DNA of 64,000 nt from UMGS1649 sp045611765 (GTDB lineage: Bacteria; Bacillota; Clostridia; TANB77; CAG-465): contig JAZKXT010000003.1 in the NCBI GenBank assembly GCA_045611765.1, positions 1 through 64,000 on the forward strand, written 5' to 3'. The translations under genes were made by a program, and so were the position numbers. Under the pieces are notes generated by a model, which saw only the letters and a program-made list of their open reading frames with translations, ran no database searches and had not been told where the DNA came from. Numbering within the stretch: position 1 is the stretch's first letter; each line of letters starts with the position of its first letter. Of this stretch, positions 59,373 to 64,000 are shown piece after piece.

Positions 59373-60263
59373 ATGCAGGTGATAGAAAACTTTGAAGATA
59401 TAAAATTATTGGATATGGCAAATGGTGAAAAACTAGAAAGATGGGGCAAGTATCTTCTTATAAGGCCGGATCCACAAATAATTTGGTCAAATAAAATAAA
59501 TCCGAAACTATGGGAAAAAGCGGATGCAAGATATATACGTAGCAAAACTGGTGGTGGACATTGGGAAGTTAAAACAAAGCTTCCAGATAGTTGGCAAGTT
59601 TCGTTTGAAGATTTAGTATTCAATATAAAGCCGATGGGGTTTAAGCATACAGGACTATTTCCAGAACAAGCAGTAAACTGGAAATATATGATGGAAAAAA
59701 TAAAGAACAGAAAGCGTGATGGTCAAGAGACAAAAGTGCTAAATCTTTTTGCATATACTGGCGGAGCAACGGTTGCTTGTCTTGCAGCAGGAGCAAGTGT
59801 ATGCCATGTAGATTCTTCTAAAGGAATGGTAGCGTGGGCGAAGGAAAATGTGACGAGCACCGGCCTTAAAGACAGACCAGTAAGATATATAGTAGATGAT
59901 GTTATAAAATTTGTTAGTAGAGAAATAAAGAGGGGCAATAAATACGATGCTATTGTTATGGACCCACCAAGCTATGGAAGAGGTGCAAATGGTGAGGTTT
60001 GGAGCATTGAAAAGGATTTGGAAAATTTATTAAAATTATGTGTAAAATTACTTTCGGATAATCCAGCTTTTGTTGTTATAAATACATATACAGGTGGTTT
60101 GTCGGGAACAGTAATACAAAACTTGCTAAGAATGAAATTAGAAGATGAAAGAAAAGATTTAATAAATAAAGGTCGCTTTGTAACAAATGAAATTGGCCTT
60201 AAAATGGAAAATTCAGATGTAATACTTCCTTGTGGTATTACAACTAAGTGGGAAGAGGTGTAG
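59373..60263 (+). CDS. Class I SAM-dependent RNA methyltransferase (RlmI/RlmL C-like)
   Basis: The 296-residue protein has the SAM motif VLNLFAYTGGATVACLAAGA (residues ~122-141) and the catalytic VMDPPSYGRG (~190-199), an N/DPPY-type motif of base methyltransferases. The N-terminal ~90 residues carry GEKLERWGKYLLIRPDPQ. It resembles the rRNA cytosine-5 or guanine-N2 methyltransferases RlmI/RlmK, but lacks their N-terminal PUA domain, so the exact target is not known. AAAAGGAG precedes the ATG. The next gene begins 2 bp after its stop. Confidence 0.82.
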   Translation: MQVIENFEDIKLLDMANGEKLERWGKYLLIRPDPQIIWSNKINPKLWEKADARYIRSKTGGGHWEVKTKLPDSWQVSFEDLVFNIKPMGFKHTGLFPEQAVNWKYMMEKIKNRKRDGQETKVLNLFAYTGGATVACLAAGASVCHVDSSKGMVAWAKENVTSTGLKDRPVRYIVDDVIKFVSREIKRGNKYDAIVMDPPSYGRGANGEVWSIEKDLENLLKLCVKLLSDNPAFVVINTYTGGLSGTVIQNLLRMKLEDERKDLINKGRFVTNEIGLKMENSDVILPCGITTKWEEV

Positions 60264-60265
60264 AT

Positions 60266-61357
60266 ATGAGTAAATCTGTAGGAAATTTGTCATTAATAGA
60301 AAAAGTGGGACAGATGTTTATAATAGGACTAGATGGATATGAAGCAGATGAAACTGTTATGGAATTGATACAGAAATATAAGGTGGGGGGATTTATAATA
60401 GACGAACATAATGTGCAAAGCGCAGAGCAACTGCTTAGACTTGTAAATTCGCTCAAGACTATGAATGCTGGAAATATAGTGCCACTAATTATAGCAGCAG
60501 CTCAAGAAAACGGAAGGGCTAATATGTTGCCTAGCGAAATAAGAAAGTTGCCTGCAATTAAATATGTATCTGACACACAAGATAAAAATCTTATTTATCA
60601 AACGGCAAACCTTACAGGAAGATTGCTTAGCGCGTTTGGGTTTAATATGAATTTTTGGCCTGTGTTAGATTTAGGCGGAAAGGTAGAAGGCCGTGAATTA
60701 TCTGACAGATGTATTAGCAATAGTTTAACGCTCACAACTAGTTATAGCACTCAAATGGTAGAAGGCTTAAAAGAAGCAAATCTTATAACAGTACCTAAAT
60801 ACTTCCCTGGACACAACACTACTAAAAATAGAGGAAGCAATTTGGTTATTCCATTTACTACAAGATCCATATCAAAACTTGAGCAAGCGGATTTAGTGCC
60901 ATTTAAATCTGCAATAGAACAAGGTGTTCCAGCTATGCTTGTTGGACATATAAATATGGCCAAACTCAACTTGTTTGCACCGGCAAGCATGTCAAGTAAA
61001 GTAGTTAACAAACTATTAAAAGGTAGATACGGATTTAAAGGATTAGTAATTTCAGATAATATCTCTTCTATGTGTGTAGATATACAATATGGAGCTAAGG
61101 GATGTGCAAGACGTGCAATTTTAGCAGGTTGCGATATGGTGATTATGAAAGATATAAAAAAAGCAAAATCTGTTTTAGACGATATTTCTAAACAGATACA
61201 AAATGACAATATTACGTCTCAGGAGATTGACTTGAGAGTTCAAAAGATATTGGATGTGAAAGAAAAATTTAATTTAAATGACGAGGAGATTTCAGAAATA
61301 GAAGTTAAAAAATTGAATGATGAGATAGATTCGTTAATAGAAAGAATAAGAAAATAA
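60266..61357 (+). CDS. GH3/NagZ-like protein with altered catalytic motifs
   Basis: A 363-residue N-terminal-type GH3 barrel: EKVGQMFIIGLDGYEAD, GGFIIDEHNVQSAEQL, NFWPVLDL and KYFPGHNTTKNRG. GFKGLVISDNIS supplies the nucleophile Asp. In NagZ the fourth motif is KHFPGHGDTxxDSH, whose His is the general acid; here it reads PKYFPGHNTTKNRGSN, without the His. No signal peptide, so it is cytoplasmic like NagZ. It may be an inactive or re-purposed muropeptide-binding relative. ATG 60266 with AGAGGTG upstream; coupled to the methyltransferase. Confidence 0.75.
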   Translation: MSKSVGNLSLIEKVGQMFIIGLDGYEADETVMELIQKYKVGGFIIDEHNVQSAEQLLRLVNSLKTMNAGNIVPLIIAAAQENGRANMLPSEIRKLPAIKYVSDTQDKNLIYQTANLTGRLLSAFGFNMNFWPVLDLGGKVEGRELSDRCISNSLTLTTSYSTQMVEGLKEANLITVPKYFPGHNTTKNRGSNLVIPFTTRSISKLEQADLVPFKSAIEQGVPAMLVGHINMAKLNLFAPASMSSKVVNKLLKGRYGFKGLVISDNISSMCVDIQYGAKGCARRAILAGCDMVIMKDIKKAKSVLDDISKQIQNDNITSQEIDLRVQKILDVKEKFNLNDEEISEIEVKKLNDEIDSLIERIRK

Positions 61358-61503
61358 TAAAATGACAATAAAATTCAGAAGAAGTTTACACTAAATGTGT
61401 GGACTTCTTTTTTCGACTAATACATATAAAAGTTTTAGAGTATGGATCTAAAATATTACAATATTCTTATGGCTTGTATTGTATAGTTATGGTGGTGATT
61501 GAA

Positions 61504-62394
61504 GTGATAGACTGTGTTACAAAAATTTTACCCAACGAAATAAAAGAAGCTATAGAAAAGTTAGAAAATAAAGAGGGGATAACGGAGATAAGACTTAGAG
61601 TGGGTGAAAATGCAAGAGTATATATCGGTAAGCATGAAAAGGAGCTAAGTGTTAATATTTCAAAACAAAATCTAATAAAAATATTGAGTAATATTTCTTC
61701 AAACAGTATTTACTCTGTTCAAAATGATATAAATAAAGGCTTTGTTACAATTGAAGGTGGCAATAGAATAGGCATAGCGGGAGAAATAGTTGCAGTGGAC
61801 GGACGAATTAAGAACGTTAAGGAAATAAGCTCAATGAATATTCGTGTATCCAAAGAATTTATAGGTGTTTCAAACTCCGTTATGGACAAAATTATTCAAG
61901 ATGGAATTGTTAGAAATACAATAATTGTTTCTCCGCCAGGTTTGGGTAAAACCACGCTCTTAAGAGATATAATACGAAATTTAAGCGAGACGGGATATAA
62001 CGTAACCATAATAGACGAAAGAGGAGAAATTGCAGCTATGCATGATGGCAAACCTTCTCTTAACATTGGCGCTAGGAGTGATGTAATATCTTTTGTAGAA
62101 AAATCTATAGGCATGCAAATGGCAGTAAGAAGCCTTGCACCAGATGTTGTTTGTACTGATGAAATAGGAAATGAACAAGATATAGAGGCAATTAAATATC
62201 TTTGTAAAAGTGGGGTTTCGTTTATAACAACCATTCATGGCAAATGTCTAGAGGATATAAAACGAGGGGCGATAAAAGAAATCATAGATGAATGTTACTT
62301 GGACAACGTAATTGTTCTATCTAAGAAACTCGGGATTGGAAGTATAGAGAAAATATACGCAAATTTAAATGTGAAGGAGAAAATTAAATGTTAG
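61504..62394 (+). CDS. spoIIIAA: Stage III sporulation protein AA (ATPase)
   Basis: SpoIIIAA is the cytoplasmic ATPase of the SpoIIIA-SpoIIQ channel between mother cell and forespore, similar to type II/IV secretion ATPases. Walker A is SPPGLGKTTLLRD (~res 143-155); DERGEIAA and CTDEIGNEQDIEAI (Walker B area) follow. 296 residues from the GTG at 61504, which has GGTGGTG six bases upstream; an earlier in-frame ATG at 61489 lacks such a site. First gene of the operon spoIIIAA-AE, on the same strand. Confidence 0.93.
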   Translation: MIDCVTKILPNEIKEAIEKLENKEGITEIRLRVGENARVYIGKHEKELSVNISKQNLIKILSNISSNSIYSVQNDINKGFVTIEGGNRIGIAGEIVAVDGRIKNVKEISSMNIRVSKEFIGVSNSVMDKIIQDGIVRNTIIVSPPGLGKTTLLRDIIRNLSETGYNVTIIDERGEIAAMHDGKPSLNIGARSDVISFVEKSIGMQMAVRSLAPDVVCTDEIGNEQDIEAIKYLCKSGVSFITTIHGKCLEDIKRGAIKEIIDECYLDNVIVLSKKLGIGSIEKIYANLNVKEKIKC

Positions 62395-62897
62395 TTATAA
62401 AAGTATTAATTGCATTAGCAATAGTTGCTATTTGTACAGCGCTAGGTATTATTAAATCAAAAAGGTATGAAAGTAGGGAGCATATTATAAGGGAAGCTAT
62501 TATGCTTTTTGAAGGCGTTAAAAATGAAATATCTTATGCTTTGACCCCAATACCAAATGCAATTGAGTCAGTAAGACATAATATGATAACGCCACTTAAA
62601 GAAACTATGGGAGCAGTAAGCTATGAGCTTCTACAGTACAATGCCTCAAGTGAGAAAATCACAAATGAAATAGCCAAATTAAAAGAACTCACAGCCTATG
62701 ACATACAAACAATTTCAAACGGAATAATATCTTTAGGTAAGACAGATGTAGATGGTCAAATGGGAGTAATTAATATGACAAATGTAACACTACAAAGTCA
62801 ACTAGAAGATTCTATTGAGGCAAAAAAGAAAAATTCTAAATTATATAAAACAGTGGGGCTTGCAACAGGTCTTATGATAGCAATAGTGTTTATTTAG
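62388..62897 (+). CDS. spoIIIAB: Stage III sporulation protein AB
   Basis: SpoIIIAB is an inner-membrane protein of the SpoIIIA complex, resembling the GspF platform of secretion systems. The 169-residue protein has membrane helices at both ends (residues ~4-22 and ~150-169) and a helical cytoplasmic centre (REHIIREAIMLFEGVKNEI, LKETMGAVSYELL). Its ATG overlaps the end of spoIIIAA by 7 bp (AAGGAG in the upstream gene), indicating translational coupling. Confidence 0.9.
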   Translation: MLVIKVLIALAIVAICTALGIIKSKRYESREHIIREAIMLFEGVKNEISYALTPIPNAIESVRHNMITPLKETMGAVSYELLQYNASSEKITNEIAKLKELTAYDIQTISNGIISLGKTDVDGQMGVINMTNVTLQSQLEDSIEAKKKNSKLYKTVGLATGLMIAIVFI

Positions 62898-62909
62898 TTG
62901 GAGGTATGT

Positions 62910-63104
62910 ATGAGTGTAGATTTATTACTAAAGATAGCAGGGCTTGGAATACTTGTGGCAGTATTAAATCAAGTGTTGTCTAAAGCTGGACGTGACGACC
63001 AAGCAATGATGGTAACTATAACAGGACTTGTAATTGTGCTTATGATAGTTGCAAAAGAAATAAGTTCGCTTTTTGCAAGTGTAAAAACAATGTTTGGGCT
63101 ATAG
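62910..63104 (+). CDS. spoIIIAC: Stage III sporulation protein AC
   Basis: A 64-residue protein with two membrane helices (residues ~5-22 and ~32-56): VDLLLKIAGLGILVAVLNQVLSKAGRDDQAMMVTITGL is the family signature. It is part of the SpoIIIA-SpoIIQ channel. The ATG at 62910 follows TTGGAGG; the TTG at 62898 would swallow that site. Confidence 0.93.
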   Translation: MSVDLLLKIAGLGILVAVLNQVLSKAGRDDQAMMVTITGLVIVLMIVAKEISSLFASVKTMFGL

Positions 63105-63113
63105 TGAGGAAAT

Positions 63114-63500
63114 ATGGATATATATAAAATAGTGGCGCTCAGTATAGTGGCAGTACTTTTAATAACAATACTTAAGTCGGTAAAAAAAGAAGATTTTGCT
63201 GTAATTATAACTATAATTACGGCTGTAATATTATTCGCACTTGTTCTTGTAAAATTGGAAAGTATAACGTCTCTTCTAGAAAGTTTAGTACAAAAATCTG
63301 GAATAAATAAAGAATATCTAACACTTTTGCTGAAGGTAACCGGTATATCTTATGTAATTGAGCTTGCAACCAATATATGTAAAGACACTGGTAATACTGC
63401 TATAGCCTCTAAAGTTGAAATGCTTGGTAAGATATCTATTGTAATAATTACAATACCGGTTTTAACATCTGTTATTTCCACAATACATAATATTTTATAG
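63114..63500 (+). CDS. spoIIIAD: Stage III sporulation protein AD
   Basis: A 128-residue membrane protein with about four helices (IYKIVALSIVAVLLITIL, VIITIITAVILFALVLV and others). The C-terminal LLLKVTGISYVIELATNICKDTGNTAIASKVEMLGK is the SpoIIIAD/YqhV-like signature. It forms a pair with SpoIIIAC in the channel. AGTGAGG precedes the ATG, 9 bp after spoIIIAC. Confidence 0.93.
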   Translation: MDIYKIVALSIVAVLLITILKSVKKEDFAVIITIITAVILFALVLVKLESITSLLESLVQKSGINKEYLTLLLKVTGISYVIELATNICKDTGNTAIASKVEMLGKISIVIITIPVLTSVISTIHNIL

Positions 63501-63507
63501 GTGTACT

Positions 63508-64000
63508 ATGACAAAACTAAAGAAAATACTAATAATTTTTATAGCGTGTATACTTTGTGATACAACATTTAGCAGTATATATGCAGTGACTGTAAATAAT
63601 ATAGCTGATGAATTAGATATGAATGGATTAATAGATACTTTAAAAGAATATACATACAATGAAATAGATATGGAAGAAATGGCAGGAGACTTAATAGCTG
63701 GGAGGGGAATAGACTACGGAATTATTGGCAATTTTGTTATAAAGAAGTTGTTTGGCGAGATAAGTCTAGTACTCAAAACGGCAATCTCAATACTAATTGT
63801 CATAATTCTCATGGCTATAATTAAAGGAATAGAACTTGAAAAAGATAGCACGGTATCAAAAGTCACAACGCTTGTGGGATTCCTTGTAATTGTAACAATG
63901 ATGCTTAATTCCTACTTTACAATAGTAAAAGTATTTGCCGATACTGTAGAAGCAATCACAGGGATTATGGAAATAGTGTCTCCATTCATGTTAGCCGTAT
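63508..64000 (+). CDS. spoIIIAE: Stage III sporulation protein AE (3' end outside window)
   Basis: The ATG at 63508 with TATAGGTG upstream opens a frame that is still open at the window end: a signal-like N-terminus (MTKLKKILIIFIACILC), an extracytoplasmic stretch (NNIADELDMNGLIDTLKEYTYNEIDMEEMAG), then membrane helices (ISLVLKTAISILIVIILMAII and later). SpoIIIAE is a polytopic permease-like part of the SpoIIIA channel, usually ~390-400 residues; 164 are seen here. Confidence 0.9.
   Translation, partial: MTKLKKILIIFIACILCDTTFSSIYAVTVNNIADELDMNGLIDTLKEYTYNEIDMEEMAGDLIAGRGIDYGIIGNFVIKKLFGEISLVLKTAISILIVIILMAIIKGIELEKDSTVSKVTTLVGFLVIVTMMLNSYFTIVKVFADTVEAITGIMEIVSPFMLAV

Noticed and set aside
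1..64000. CRISPR array, rRNA genes, complete insertion sequence, prophage
   Set aside because: No regular spaced repeats, rRNA-like sequence, transposase, integrase or phage structural gene was seen on either strand.

Overview
The window looks like chromosomal sequence from a spore-forming, anaerobic, AT-rich member of the Clostridia (Firmicutes). The evidence is A/T-ending codons, strong AGGAGG-type ribosome binding sites, TTGACA/TATAAT promoters, sporulation genes (spoIIR, spoVG, a spoVM-like micro-ORF, dpaB, ylbJ, spoIIIAA-AE), paired acetate kinase genes and a PFL-activase-like radical SAM enzyme. An uncultured gut clostridium is a reasonable guess, but no species can be named from this.

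Layout. 1-1.3 kb: the 3' end of a formylglycine-generating-enzyme-like (FGE/SUMF1) surface protein with a hypervariable tail, then hairpins and decayed ORFs. 1.4-5.8 kb: a membrane protein, dnaG and rpoD. 5.9-8.3 kb (minus): a compositionally foreign zinc-ribbon protein, a tRNA-Tyr(GUA) split by a group I intron, a CAU tRNA, and ychF. 8.4-14.6 kb: a TGS-uridine kinase fusion, an RNHCP protein, argS, a DUF1836 regulator and an acyl-CoA ligase. 14.6-16.2 kb: an approximately 0.5-kb structured RNA, probably OLE RNA, in front of a probable oapA, then rnpB. 16.2-22.4 kb: a class A PBP, spoIIR, a TtcA-like enzyme and unknown proteins. 22.5-23.9 kb: a complete pseudopilin-FGE protein paralogous to the one at the left edge. 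24-34 kb: a conserved housekeeping run, rpoZ, a cytidylate-kinase-like gene, priA, def, fmt, rlmN, PP2C phosphatase, PASTA kinase, pfkA. 34-38.7 kb: small membrane and hydrolase proteins, remains of a type III toxin-antitoxin, lexA, dpaB, rdgB. 38.7-40.5 kb: a scarred insertion region with a duplicated rbgA start and a dead dinD. 40.5-47.6 kb: rbgA, addA, a radical SAM enzyme, nth, spoVM-like, a HAD phosphatase. 47.7-57.8 kb: spoVG, a shortened uvrC, two tandem ackA, two tandem UDP-sugar pyrophosphorylases, pyk, rpmB. 57.9-64 kb: a coat-like protein, ylbJ, a methyltransferase, a GH3-like protein and the start of the spoIIIA operon, which leaves the window inside spoIIIAE.

The most unusual items are (i) two paralogous FGE-fold proteins whose last ~50 codons switch abruptly to adenine-poor, C/T-ending codons, the signature of diversity-generating-retroelement (DGR) variable regions, although no reverse transcriptase or template repeat is visible here; (ii) the probable OLE RNA/OapA pair; (iii) the group I intron inside the tRNA-Tyr anticodon; (iv) the vestigial type III toxin-antitoxin in front of lexA; and (v) tandem duplications of both ackA and the sugar-nucleotide pyrophosphorylase. 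All calls come from reading the sequence; no database search or folding program was run.
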